From Lindgomyces ingoldianus (lineage: Eukaryota; Ascomycota; Dothideomycetes; Pleosporales; Lindgomycetaceae): a stretch of DNA of 64,000 bases. Numbering within the stretch: the stretch's first letter is position 1; every line of letters begins with the position of its first letter. The position numbers and the translations under genes are program-made. Shown here one piece after another: positions 33,856 through 46,477 of the stretch. The notes under the pieces are model-generated. The model was not told the DNA's origin. It worked only from the letters and a program-made list of their open reading frames with translations, and did not search any database. Where the stretch lies: NCBI RefSeq assembly GCF_010093535.1, contig NW_022985218.1, positions 234,979-298,978 on the forward strand. Reading direction: 5' to 3'.

Positions 33856-34664
33856 GGTGTCTCTGGAAGGGCGTCGTCCGGACTGACCGCGTTTTCGGTC
33901 GCTGTGCATTAAAGTATGCGGGTCTCGATAGAGATTCTTTCTTGTGCGGTCGGTCGAGACGGGTACGGTGCCTACTCACACTCTTGCTCGAGGGTATAGT
34001 AGCTATCTATGAATCGAACTCATGTAGAACGGTTGCCTTGTGGTGATGTGCACGCGGTTCCCAAGGATGATGATGACCTTCGTTGGAGTGACGTAACCGT
34101 CGTTGACCTAGCTTTGGTGAAGGCACGATGCGGAGGTGGAGGGGATTTGGAAGGCTTTTCACTGTCCAACCTGGAACAACTTGCGGGGAAGATGGAGGCT
34201 TATGTGCACGACGCGGATGTGTGGAAGACGTCTGGCGTTGGACCTGCGCACAGCGAGTGAAAGGAAGAAGTCGGGACAGGGATCGCGCCTGATCTGAGAG
34301 CCGAACTCCTACCGACCGAGCTTGAACCGAGGCGCGGGAACAAGCCCAGGAGGCTGAGGCGTGCGGTTTTCCAACAACCGCGCTGCAATTTGTTTTTTGT
34401 ATCACCTGAGATCAAATTCATCGTGCGAAATGCCTCGTCTTTTCCAACATGGTGGTGTGCGGAAAATGCACGATTCGCTCATGAATCCCGGGCCAACGCC
34501 GCCATGCAGCGAATCCATCGCCAAAACCCCTCAACCTGCCGGCTGCCAGCCAAACACGGGCGCAGAATTGGTAAGGCTATGAACGCCTCCTTCAGGCAGC
34601 GTGCAGGGCCCCGGACTGCCCTTCTCGCCTGATACCAACCGCCTGCGAAACAAGCAATGCAGAG
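33856..34664. other. Intergenic, no supported gene
   Basis: The left end is the upstream region of the small protein. Several frames of 70-130 codons on both strands overlap each other without domains. Confidence 0.4.
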
Positions 34665-35424
34665 GTGCTTTCTGTCAGCATTGTTGCATCGAAAGATCGC
34701 AATGAACCCTCCTCTCGGGGTTGCCTAGACTCCAAGTGTGCAGGTTACTTTGCATCATCTGATAACAAAACACTTCGTATCCATGTCAACAGTTTCAATG
34801 TTGATGCTGACTCTTGCGTTTGCTGCCTCAGTCAGCGTCGGGTCGGTCCGGAAATCTGGGGTCAAAATGCTTCCTTATACGGTTTGTAAAAGACCGATAT
34901 GTTAGTATGTGGCAGATTGATAGTTAATAGTTCGCTCTTCAATTGGTCATTTCAATGTTTCTAGATATCCGGAGGATTTCACGGAAGGAATGTTCCTCTC
35001 AGGCCGTTCAAGAAGCACTTCGTTCTGCGGCCACGCGGCGTTTGGCTACCCTGCTAACGAGTGCTCCGCTTCATGTATTTATTTTGGAAATAATATGAAC
35101 TCCTGCAAGAGCTGCTCATCTGAACTCTTGACCCAGCTTGAACTTCTATCACTTAGGGTAGTTACTTCTATTATCCTCAGACCAACTAACATCAAATCAA
35201 GGTCTAATTACCAGAAGCCAGACATAGCTCTTACAATAACCAATGGCTTCTCGTCCACCATCATTTCTGGAAGTTTTACCGGCTGTGAGGATAAGAACAT
35301 GCAAATTATATCGTCCGCTAAGCCGTTTACTGGAGGTAACGTGAACACGGATCTAGTGTTTGGGCCTGACACAATATTGTTAGGACAAAAGTGTGACGTT
35401 GGTTTTCAAAGACCTATGAGGTGA
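34665..35424 (+). CDS. Tentative Cys-rich gene, structure unresolved
   Basis: Three overlapping signs are present. A frame at 34779-34901 starts MSTVSMLMLTLAFAASVSVG, which looks like a signal peptide. A different frame in the same place is Cys-rich (GCLDSKCAGYF; DADSCVCCLSQ). From about 34968 a third frame reads PEDFTEGMFLSGRSRS, then NECSASCIYFGNNMNSCKSC, and remains open to a TGA at 35424, with a possible GTAGTT...CAAG intron near 35158. No splice choice joins these pieces without awkward signals, so I give only the span. A small secreted Cys-rich protein or a decayed one are both possible. Confidence 0.25.
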
Positions 35425-37457
35425 TCTGCATTTGCTGCGCTCTTTCTAGAGTCCTTGAGATACTCTGTGTTTGGGTACTGAGAAAGTGTCCGACGCTCGG
35501 ATCGCCCGTGAATCTGATCCCGTTCCTCTAAATATTTATATTCTAGGGCCTATTAATAGCTGTTAGAGACTATCGGTAGCATAATATCTAAACCAAAGAA
35601 GAAACCTATCGCTTCGGCAAATGGCCTAGTCCTCTAGTTACAGAGAGCAAACTAGCGTCGAAAATATCACTCTAAAGATGTGTTCGGGGTTTCGCGGTAT
35701 ATATATATACACCCACGGATATCTTCAACACTGTCACAACCGTGCACGCGGGGGCGGCCAATTTTGGAACTAGCATGAACTGCATTAGATTCAATCGCAA
35801 AGATGGCCCGCATTCAGGAAACACACGCCTTTACTCATCAGATATTGATGTACTATCATGCTCTCGTAATTGCTTGATGACAGAAAAGAAGTAGTATAAA
35901 GCAGAATGCCCCCCATCTTTGAAGACAAGCTGCGGCTTCTTTCAAGTCCCCAGAAATGCCTCTCTAACTACCAGCCAAGATATTGCTCTTCCATTGAAGT
36001 GGGGAACCCTTCAAGGATGGAGCGGCACGCTGACCGTCTCCACGAAATTGTTCCGAAAAGCACCCCGATAATCCTTCCCAGCGCTTGCAGCACCCAATTC
36101 CACTTGTGGCCGGCCTTCGAGAGCATTAAGAAGAGGTGGCTTCATAATTTCGCAGGTTATATTGGAAAAAGAAATTTACTGTTCCACGTCAGTGGTCGTA
36201 GAGAAGGCAATGAGGCAATGAGGCAATGTTTCGGAGTCCGCAAATGACGGATGGCGAGAAAACGTTTGGGGTTGGGGCGGATACCTATCGAACACGGCGT
36301 AACCACGACTGATATGGACATACACCGGAAGAAACCCACAGCCGCCTCTCCAGTGGAGGGGTTATGCTTCCGCCGCAGCTCTCGTTCAAAGTGCGGCTCC
36401 TTGTTCCTAATTAAAGCGTGCCAAGCCCGCGGATGCTACTTTGGGGTCAAGAATGAAATATTCTTGTTTTCCAAGCACCATTCGGGCTTACTGTGTCTTA
36501 AAGCAGCGTCTCCGGTCCATCGCCTACTTTCATGGAACGGATAGAGATCGATTTTCAGGCCATCACCGCCAAGCTCCAAAATGCTCGTTCTTGCAACAAC
36601 TCCCCAGAACCAGAGCAAAAGAAGAGGACCGTACGACGCTAATGTTATCCATTGGCTGCAATCAAAGCGCGCAATGTGTCCCATCATGCTAGTTTCCGTT
36701 CACCTTAGAGGCGTGAGGTTTCCACATCAATTTCCACATCACTCGCTATGCTACCAGGGGGCATACCCCAGGGAGAAGACTGCCTTCAGCTGCTATTCTA
36801 TGCGCCATCTCGCTCACTTCTAGTTGCCGTAGGCCCACAGGGCGCCGGGGCTTCCCAAGCTTCGCCCCCGTTCATCTCCTATCGACTCGAATTCCCGTAT
36901 CTGGAAACCTCTATCCTTGCTTTATATTGGAGAAGCCACTACGAGCGGAGAGGCCATGATATGAGTAAGCAAAGAATGCTTATCTAACGCAGAAGTTATG
37001 CACCGCCCTCGACTCGAGGAAAATAAGCTCATGGGGGACTCACCTTGTCACTCTGCGATTGGTAATGAATGCAGCTGTGGTGGGGGGAAGGACCCTTCCA
37101 GAAAAGGCATGTCTGCCGTGGAGAATGCAGGGCCTCGTAAAGGGCATAGTGGCTCGAGATTGGCGTCCGAGTGTTTGCACACCATTCGATGGGGACATAT
37201 CCATGGGGGCAGTGGGTTGCTTAGTACAGACGGCGAATGTCTGCAACCTCGTTTGCGCACAGACGAGCTCGTGATGGCGGTCTTCGCTTTTTAGAGGTTC
37301 TTGGTAATACTTATATCAATCGTTTGACCAGCTGGCCTTGCACCGAAAGGATTAAAGCATCAAGTTGGTCTCGTTTGGTACTTGATCTTAACTAGGGTTG
37401 CAATCTGCTCCCCACTATCACAGGTTCCTTCAGCTGACGCCCCTTCCGCATTTGGAC
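35425..37457. other. Intergenic, no supported gene
   Basis: The composition is mixed with a few AT-rich bits, including a TATATATATATA run near 35700. Frames of up to 113 codons on both strands show no domain. The right end should be the kelch gene promoter. Confidence 0.4.
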
Positions 37458-39600
37458 ATGTCACCCCTCCAGATCGGTTCGAGGCTACTTACCTTATATC
37501 TGCTCGCATCACTCGTCGTTGCAGACATTATTCCATCTGTATGGCAGCCTTACGATGTAGTAACATATTTTTGTCAACGGTGGTATCACCAATGTGAGTG
37601 GTCTTGACTGACTAACGTAGGATATGGTAGCTAATCGGCTCTAGCGGTGGTCAAAAACCGCACGCTCTACATTCACGGCGGAATCCAGACTTTCAACACC
37701 CCAAACCATGAGCCAGACTGGACAAACAACACCCTAGGATACAGTAAGTCCACCTTTGCTTCGTATACGCGTCGCGCTGACGAATTTACAGACCAGTTCC
37801 TCCTTCAAGTGGATCTCAAGACATCATGGGATTGGCAGGGGAACCTTTCTACCATTGCTTTGGAAGAGGCACCTAATCCGAAGACCGGAACCAGCGTTCG
37901 TCACTCCATCCGAGGCACGATGTATCAAGGGCCCTCGAATGATTCTATGGTCTACACTTACGGTGGCACCCAGTTTAGGGGAAACGAGTCCTTCCCCAAC
38001 AAAGACGCAAACTACTACTCCGCCAAGTACTTGGACCAATATTCTCTCTGGTCCTTCGACAACAACACCCAGATTTGGGACCAGTACGATATCAAGCAGT
38101 CATGGACACCAAGCTATGGCGCAGCTGCTGAGGCCCCTGATCAAGGTTTGGCTTTTTACCTTAACGGAAGAATGGATAACGGTACCTCATCGAGCACTTT
38201 ATACGATGGTGATGTCCAAACAACTTTGGATGGAATCATTGTCATCGATATGGTGCAGCACACTTCCCGAAACGCATCAACTGAAGGGATTAAGAACTAT
38301 CAACCACGTGTGGGTGGGGGTATGCAATATGTTCCCGGAGTTGGTGAAAACGGTGTTCTTGTTGCTTTTAGCGGCCAGGTGTTCGACGGAAAGAAGGTTA
38401 CAACCTCCCAGGACAAAGGCCGATTGGTAAGTCTTCATTCCAGAGCTCATGCGTCCCTTATCGCTAACTATGACAGCTGGGTCTTGATACGGTCGATGTC
38501 TTTGACATAGCTTCGTACTTGGAAAATCCTTCGAAAAACGGTACCTGGTACTCCCAAGCTACATCTGGAGAAATCCCTCCTCCTCGCTTAGACTTCTGCA
38601 CTATCATCGTGTCGGCGCCGGATAATTCGTCTCATAATATGTAAGTTCCCTACATTTGCTGCAGCTTTCTTCCTAACGGCGACCTAGATACTTGTATGGA
38701 GGTCAAGATCCTACTGCCTCGAACGGAACAATCTACTACGACGACATTTATGTCCTTTCTCTCCCTTCATTTACCTGGATCCTTTATTTTAGTGGCAAGA
38801 CTCCACGCTGGGGTCATACCTGCCATCACGTCGGTCAACGGCAAATGCTGACTGTCGGTGGGCACGATCAAAACCCAAACTCTTGTGATTGGGAAAAGAA
38901 GAGTGTGGCGATATTAGATCTTCCTTCCATAAGGTGGGGAAGCATCTACCATGCAAACGACGATCCATACGTCCTCAGCGACAATATCATCGCTAAAATC
39001 GGTGGGACGCCAAAGGGAAATGCCACCCTTAAAACCCCTGAAAAGGGATGGGCAAGCGAGAAACTTGGCCAAATCATTAGCACAAACAGAATCTATTCTA
39101 ATGACCCGGTAAACAACACTGTCACTCCCGACCCTGGGAGCTCTGGCTTTGATTCCAAGACCAAGGTCGCTACAATTGTCGGTACTTCAATTGCGGGAGT
39201 TGTTCTTATTGCATGCATCTGCTTCCTCACATGGATGTACAGACGTCACCGCAATATTTCCAGGTTTTCATCTCGAGGCTCCAGCCCCCTTGTGGAAATA
39301 GATGATAAACCCAGGTTCGAGCTTTCCCCAGATGGGAAGCGGCTTTACGAAGCCGTAGGAACGGAATGCCGGTATGAGCTCCCTAATAACGCCTTGCTGG
39401 CGGAGGCAGATAGAGGTAATGCGGTGACTTACGCAGTAGAGCTGCCGACAACGAATTTTCAAGACGAAGGTAGATGGGGAGTGCCTATTATTAGGGTGCC
39501 TACTCCTGCACTTTTGGGAAGATCAAATATAAGAAGTTCCTCGGTAGATTCGGACCCGGAAACACCTAACAAGAAGACGACGGTCGTGAAATGGGTCTAA
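37458..39600 (+). CDS. Kelch-repeat type I membrane protein
   Basis: Five exons: 37458-37593, 37645-37743, 37792-38426, 38477-38640 and 38688-39600. Introns are 47-51 nt; the sum is 1947 nt (648 aa) with closed phases. Residues 1-22 form a signal peptide (LLTLYLLASLVVADI). The ectodomain carries kelch-like blades (LYIHGGIQTF; YTYGGTQF; YLYGGQDP; WGHTCHHVGQRQMLTVGG) and many N-glycosylation sites. A single membrane helix (IVGTSIAGVVLIACICFLTW) lies near residue 480. It is followed by a basic stop-transfer YRRHR and a cytoplasmic tail of ~150 residues. Exon 2/3 splicing removes a 48-nt intron that is also open in frame, so naive calling would retain it. Fungal relatives sit at the cell surface and may act as adhesion or sensing proteins; no enzyme residues are visible. 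Confidence 0.88.
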
Positions 39601-41538
39601 TGATTTGCGAAGTATTGCCTTAGCTGGCATTTAGGATGTCTAGTATAGTCTCACAGCAGTTTAGTTGTATGATTTACACTTCCTATACATCAGTCATGTG
39701 ATTGCACGACTTTGAAAAGCCCTCGCATCGATTAAAATTTCTTTCAATTGCACACTTCTCTCGCTCCTTGATTCCAAATCTAGATTCGTTCGCGATCCCT
39801 ATTTCCAAAGAACTTACTGCTCTGATTCGGCGATTCTAGTCACCAAGTCTGTCCCAAGATGTCGAACCAAGCATATCACCTCATCATCCTGTTCGTCCTC
39901 CCCTGAATCCATGCTCCTCTCCTTGCATCTGTACCTGCAGATACGACACATCTTCGATGCATTTCGATTTTCCTAATCTCCTAGGACAACACGAACCTCC
40001 GAACGTCTCGGTCAACAAAAATGGTTTGGAGGGTCGCATGTTTCATGTCTCAGGGACCTCCTCATTTACCGACCCCAACGGCTTGGCATGATGGGATGCG
40101 TATTTTTAGAGACTTGGTGATCGTATCTGTCGGCATTGAACAAAGCGCCTTGATCGGGGGCTGTCAGCAAGATGTCACATTATCTCAATTTCCAAGCAGC
40201 TTTTGCGGCGGGATAGCGTGGATTAAGTAAGGGGTACGGGGTTGAGGAGATTGGGGTCGGAGGGCTGGGGTGGCGGTGTTGAGTGAAGACCGAGCGAGAC
40301 TGAGACAACCCGAAAAATGAAGTAGATAAAAATAGAAGCGGCTCTTTGGGAAGTTTGTGTGATCTTGTCTTGTGGAATCTGACAAAGGTGGAGAGAGGAT
40401 GAAGTTTTGTGGAGTGCCACGTGCATGGTTGATGGACTTTCTGGATCGGGTTTAGTGCACGGTAGTGATAGGACATTATTGGGAGCCCTGGACCACATCT
40501 CGTTTGCCTATGTCTACGATATTATGTTCCGATGCCCCAAATACAATTACGCATATTAGTCTTTACGATGGTTTGCATACTCTATTCCTTTTTCTTTGCT
40601 GTTTAGCATCGAGAAACTGACGCACCGGAAAACATTATCGCTCCCTCCGGGACTCCACTGAGTGAGAGGTGCTATCAACAGCTGGGTCATCTACTTCGAC
40701 TTCTAATCCACTCACGACCACCCGCAGACGACACGAAGGTCGTTCTTCTATGAACCTAGTTTCAATGTTCAACTAGTACAGGGAGGAAACGGTGGGTGAG
40801 GCCCATGTCTCAATCCGCGAGTCCTAACATTCTAGAGAACGAATACCAGATATTCCGCTGTCCATAGAAATTCCACATTTTAAAATCTGCTTTTGTAAAT
40901 GTACTGGCGCGTGCAATATTGAGGTCTTCTTTTTGGTCAGAGAGGATCTGCGGGATGTTATGATACATGAGATTTCATTCTGATGTTAGCTTTTCACTTC
41001 CTTCCCTTCATGTGCATGTAAATACTCGAAGATAGCGTATAGGGACTCGAAGGTTCCTTCGTGCCAGAGGGGTCGTAATGTAGCTTGTCAAGTTTTCGGG
41101 ATCATCCCTCACTCTTCTGACATAGGATAGCTTTGTGTCTACCAGAATAGAGTGGATTAGACACACGCATGAACGTCACTTATATGCTCTATCTTAGCTC
41201 TTGAACGTCAAATAACGTTTCTACCTAACTGAATATACCTAGCGGGCGTATGTAGAGATTGGCCATCCGTTGTACCTTCCACAATCTAGGAATAACCCCG
41301 CATACGCACCAGCTTTCTGGTGCGTCGTCATTCGTTCCTACTACAGAGGTACCGCTTTCCCTTGTCAATAAATCCAGGCTCGACGTTGCATATAAATTCC
41401 TCATTCTGTGCTGAAAGGCTCTTTTTCCTCTCCCATCCACCTTCTTGACTTTGACCTACCCACTCTAATTGGACTTAATCCGGCCACCTATTCTGGCTCC
41501 CTTTCCACTTTCCTAAGATTCCCTAGCATCCTGGTATC
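39601..41538. other. Intergenic, no supported gene
   Basis: Contains the 3' UTR of the kelch gene and the promoter of the GH17 gene. A CACGTG core occurs at 40418-40423. The 60-98-codon frames near 40200-40500 are low complexity. Confidence 0.45.
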
Positions 41539-43604
41539 ATGCGGTTCTTGGCGACAATGCTCAGCTCGGCAGCAGCCCTCTCGACAGTTAACGCAGCACT
41601 CCTTGGTTTCTGTTACAGCGCATTCTTCCATGATGAAACGCCTAAACACCAGGTTGATTTCGAATATGAGTTCAACGCTGCCAAACAACTCCCCAATACC
41701 AATGGCCAATTCAGCAGCGCTCGGCTCTATAGCATGGTTCAGTGGAGTACGACAGATGGTATTATTGAAGCCATTCCCGCAGCTATCAACACCCAGACTA
41801 CTTTGTTCCTGGGTATATGGGCATCCGCCGGAGACCAAGCTTTTGCGTACCAGATAGCCGCGCTCCAGGGTGCAATTCAACAATATGGCACCGCATTCAC
41901 AGACCTTGTCGTCGCTATCGCAGTGGGCAGCGAAGACCTCTACCGCCTCACGCCCATCGCTATTGGGAACAATGACGGACCTGGAGCCTCTCCAGACACG
42001 CTTGTCAGCTATATCCAGCAGACCCGTGCCGCAATTCGGAACACTGCCCTTGCAGGAAAGCCAGTTGGCCATGTCGACACTTGGACAGCCTATGTCAACA
42101 CTTCCAACAAACCTGTCATCGAAGCTGTCGATTTCATTGGCGTCGATACGTACCCGTACTTTCAGAAGACGATGATGAACAGCGTAGGAAACTCTAACCA
42201 GACATTCTACGACGCATACGATGCCACTGTCAAGGCTGCTATGGGAAAGCCAGTATGGGTAAGCGAAACTGGCTGGCCGGTGTCAGGTCCTCAGATGAAC
42301 CTAGCAGTTGCCAGTGTGGAAAACGCGCAAATCTACTGGCAGGACGTCACTTGCAGCCTGATTAGTAAGGGGATCAATCTATACTACTACACCCTCCAAG
42401 ATGCGCAATATGGATCTCCTGCTGTGAGTTTTGGCATTAAACCTGCAGGTAAGTATTTTGCCCTTGCCTTCAAAGGGTTGATCTCTTTCGTGCTGACTCT
42501 TCCAGTAGGTGATCTCCAAAATTTGCAGCCATTGTTCGACCTGTCGTGCCTTAATTCCCCTGTAAGCTTTTTCTTCCCATTTCTACTCTTGTCCACTCTT
42601 TCGCCTCTTTTCCTCTTACTACTATACAACATTTCAATCGTCTCGCTCATTGTCTCTTCTATCTTGCCGGCTCCTAAACACTGCGGTCCCTGTGATCACA
42701 TACCATGGCACCTCGCCTCAGTCAGGGTGGGGAGGCCCGCAGCTTGGGTTGAGGGGGCTAATAGACCTACGAAGACACCTTCAGCATGTACGAGCAGCGT
42801 TATGGACACGCCAATGAGTACAGATTCATTGATTTCGGGTACTAGTAATTGAATCTTTAACGAACCCAGCTGGTATAGCAGTTTCAACTGACTTGCATAG
42901 GCACTCTGTTCGTTACTGACAGCATCGCAACATCCCTACCCGCCATCATTCCGGAACCAACATTCTCATTCGAATCGATATCGACACCCTCCAATTCCCT
43001 AGTTCCAACAATACCCACTGTCACAGTAGAACTAAGGCCTACACTATTCGATTCCGGAATACCTGTACCCCCGTTGCCGCCTACACCAACTTTGTCTGAA
43101 ATGCCTCCCCCGACCGTCACTGCAGTTCCCACCGATCTCTCGGGACCTAACCAAGCGCCTAGCCTCATCGTTCCAATTGACAAGATCAACCCTGACAAAG
43201 TCGTTGGAAACAATTATGTTGCTCGCATCTCTCCCAGAGAATCCACGCTTTTCAACTTTGATATCCCTCCTGAACATTCCGGCAAGACTTGCAACGTGAT
43301 CTTCATTCTGCCCAAAGATACAAAAGAATGGTGGTCTGGTTATCGCATGTGGGCTCCGGGAGGCATTAGTGTTTTCCAGCTTCAGAACCCAGCTCAGGAT
43401 ACGACGAGCGCTAACAAAGTCGGCAACGTCAAACTGATCGGTACCATCAATCAACTGAATCTGGGCTCTGGGAAAGTAATTCGCAGTGCACCATGCGAGG
43501 CTGGAAAGAAGGTGGGATATCAGGTGGACTCAGTTGGAGGACTGGACCTGCAATACTTCCAGACGAAAGAGCCTGCAATAGGACTCTGGGTGACTGTTTC
43601 ATGA
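41539..43604 (+). CDS. GH17 beta-1,3-glucanase apparently joined to a But2-type C-terminal domain
   Basis: Exon 1 (41539-42448) and exon 2 (42509-42561), joined by a 60-nt GTAAGT intron, encode a signal peptide (1-19) and a GH17 barrel. The barrel has the acid/base Glu132 (AVGSEDLYR) and the nucleophile Glu243 (WVSETGWP). It ends in PLFDLSCLNSP. GH17 enzymes hydrolyse or remodel wall beta-1,3-glucan. A T-rich stretch follows (donor GTAAGC at 42562), whose acceptor I cannot fix (candidates near 42752 and 42775). An in-frame Ser/Thr-rich piece then reaches 42844. A 56-nt intron leads to 42901-43604, a Pro/Thr linker plus a domain resembling But2 C-terminal domains (VGNNYVARISPRESTLFNF; WWSGYRMWAPGGISVFQL). 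No separate signal peptide precedes that part, so I favour one protein. Two adjacent genes remain possible. Confidence 0.7.
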
Positions 43605-43864
43605 GAGGAATTTGGGTTAATGTGAATGTTAATGGCAATGGTGTGATGGTAGTAGAATATGGTTGTATTGGTATGTCTCGAAAAGGATAAGCTCATGTCT
43701 CTGAACCTAATGTAATGTCTTTCTGAAGGGCGTTTCGTTCTGATGATGTCCTTCGTATGAGGATTGATCTGAGAATTATGTGCTCCTTTCGACCTCTCCT
43801 ACTTCCCTCAATGCCCATGGTTCAAACCCATTCTTATCATTATCGTACCATGCAGCTAGCGATA

Positions 43865-44311
43865 TCATTCTTCTTCACATCCCCCGTCGCCTATGAAGAG
43901 AAAGCCATCATCAAAATCTAGCTCGCTCAAATCCAACACCTCCATCTCCGTTTCCAACTCACTCTTCACCTCTATTTCCAACTTTCTCTCCAAATCTCTC
44001 TTCCCTGATTCCTCCTCCAAAACCATCTCCTGTATAGCGTTAGTAATAACAACACCACCCACCGCTCTCATATCTTGCATATGTATCAGCGGTAAATAGC
44101 CCCGCCGTTCTAGAAAGTTTTCTATGAGCGCTACGCCGGTTCCACACCCTCGTTGGTTTATCTCTTGGATAATTCTGAATGTAAGGCAAGGGTGAGTATC
44201 ACTTACCCACCGAGAAATCGCAAGAGTGACTTCGGCGGGAGTGTAGCGGCGTATTTGGGGGATGAGTTGGAGTAGGAGAGGGTTTGTAGTTTTGGCTTGG
44301 GTTCGGGACAT
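43865..44311 (-). CDS. Small acidic hypothetical protein
   Basis: A single open frame of 148 codons (MSRTQAKTTNPLLLQLIPQI) has an N-terminal half that looks helical and globular (AEVTLAISRWVSDTHPCLTF). Its C-terminal half is strongly charged with heptad-like Leu/Glu spacing (EEESGKRDLERKLEIEVKSE), probably a coiled coil ending in an acidic tail. No family is recognised. A GTAAGT...TTCAG pair inside the frame would make a 32-nt intron that shifts the frame, so I keep it unspliced. Confidence 0.55.
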   Translation of the reverse strand: MSRTQAKTTNPLLLQLIPQIRRYTPAEVTLAISRWVSDTHPCLTFRIIQEINQRGCGTGVALIENFLERRGYLPLIHMQDMRAVGGVVITNAIQEMVLEEESGKRDLERKLEIEVKSELETEMEVLDLSELDFDDGFLFIGDGGCEEE

Positions 44312-46477
44312 GGGTGATATGAGAACAGAAAAAAGCTATGAAGACGTGTAAGCAATTCGAAGAATGCTGATATGATTTCCTTGCAGGATATAGTTCATTC
44401 GGGAATGGGCATTATATGAATGGCTTGCAAACGAAGCTTGGTGAATCCCGGTTCAAATGCCAACAGCTCTTTCTCTCCACTTGTAAGGAGTCACACATTT
44501 GTTGTGAAGAGAGCCACTATTGAATTCCTAAGCGGCAGGTTGTAGTTTTCGATTTGATTGTAAGCTGGAATTCGGCGGTTGGGACTCATGTTAGTTAATA
44601 TGTCGATATCGATCCTATGCAAGCCAGGTTTCATAGTCAGCATGCGCTTCTAATGAGTTAGCGTTACTATATAGAGAATATACGACCTTAATATTTCTAG
44701 TTATCGTAAATCAATCAGTATTCAGGGTCTGATTTGCTATCAACTGCAATTCAGTAATCAGCAGGAAACCAGCTGCAAGATAATAGGATACCAAGCTATA
44801 TCAGGGCGGGACATTAGAATAGGAGCAATCTGCAGCTTCCCTATTGCCTATAAGGTAAGCTTCGTTCCGTACATGCATGTCTCTTATACCCCACCTAGCT
44901 TCCACCTCCGTGCCGTCCCTAACCTGACTCTCAATCCAAATTCGCAATCCACATCAAACCCACTATCCCACCTCCGTGAAAAATCCAGCTAAAAATCCAC
45001 ACACTCTCAGGTCACGCAATTATTTTGGTCAACGCGGTGCTTCCTTGCTTGATGAAAGTGTGATTGTGTTAGTGGCATGGCCGGTAGTCGTGGACATGAG
45101 TTGCGGCGTGCGCTTATGGAAGTAAAAGCAAAGGGCTTGACAGTTCGTACTAGTACCTTTCGCGACGTGGTGGCGTTCGTGTCAAGTGCATGGAACAGAG
45201 CGTGCGGGCAGTGATTGTAGCTGAGCTGAAGTGACCGCTGTCAAGCCTGAATCCAACAGTGTCTACCTCCTACTCTTGAAGCTACTGTGAGAAGTCCTGC
45301 TGATAGTACCAAGAAATACAGCATAGTATTGCCTAGTGAGGAACAATACTAGGGTAGAGCTCATCCGTTAAACTACTTGCTGGAATAAGATAGAAGTCGA
45401 ATGCAATGCAAATTTCCTTCCTAAATTACTCTCTACGTTAGAAGAGAAAGATAGGGTAATATCGAAAATTGTGTGGCAGTGACGAAAATACTTAGACCTA
45501 CTAGGTGTGATTTGGCGGTACTCGTTGAGCTTTTTGAATCTGACTACATGTTCGAGCAGAATGAACGAAAAGAACTAGCCAGTTCAAGTCCAGCAAAAAA
45601 GTATACAACGTCCTCGTGCGCTCACCCCCCAGCCGGCACTACCTTTTCAAGTTAGGTATTCATTTCGTCAAGACACCTCTTCCACCTGAGCCACTCGCAG
45701 ACTACAATACATGAAAGCCACTGGCTCGATTGTTTCGCGTGCCCTAGTAGAGTGTCGCTCTACTTCTTGGCCATGCCAACCAGAGGCGTGAGAAACACCA
45801 ATCCATGAGAAGTGTATTGGCATGTTGTTGTCGTATTGCTTGGTGGTCATGCCTGGGCTCTGCTATCTGAAGCTGAATCCGAAGCTATGGAGGAAGTAGG
45901 AGGAAGTAGGAGGAGAAGTCGAGGCGGTAATTGTAGTCGGACGGGAAAGCCTTTATCCTAGCTTGAGTTTGCAAATATAAGACTGTTAGTATGCATTAGG
46001 ATACAATAATGGGCATTATGCTGGGGAGAGTTTGTTGCCGCCTGCGTACTAAAGAACACCAAAGAAGTGTGCAAACTAGTTGAATTTTCAGCACTACTGT
46101 GCAAGGCTATAATATATGTAAACTCTAGGTGGGTAGGAGGCTTCATTGAAACAGTACGTGTCCTACACAGAACAGATATTGCGGACAAGCCCCCTAGCTT
46201 GCAAGTGAATTCTTCTTAATTTTTTTACTTCACAACGTAAAGGTTGATCTTATAGAATAGCTGGCGGGTGCTTGCGCGGAACCATTGCGGAAGATGTTAA
46301 TATGAACCCATCGTTGATCGTCACCACTGCTGCATATTGGCAAATGTATGCAGAAAACAACAGTATCTGATGTACTAGAGGCCTGCATCCATTTAGGTCC
46401 CTCTTGAATTCTCTCAAATTATTCAAGGGACTGGATCTTTTAGAATAGTGTTGAGTAGGTTCCCCCCAACATACATC
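44312..46477. other. 2.2-kb intergenic region, no supported gene
   Basis: Open frames are at most ~76 codons without motifs. A short direct repeat (GGAGGAAGTA, three units) occurs near 45890-45912. Nothing else stands out. Confidence 0.45.

Noticed and set aside
37744..37791. Retention of a 48-nt in-frame segment in the kelch gene
   Set aside because: It has GTAAGT, GCTGAC and TTACAG at proper spacing, so it is better read as an intron.
41488..42072. A 194-codon antisense frame over the GH17 gene
   Set aside because: Shadow of a well-supported coding sequence on the other strand; no domain of its own.
44190..44221. A possible GTAAGT...TTCAG intron within the small acidic protein
   Set aside because: Only 32 nt long and not a multiple of three, below the usual fungal intron size; removing it would break the frame.
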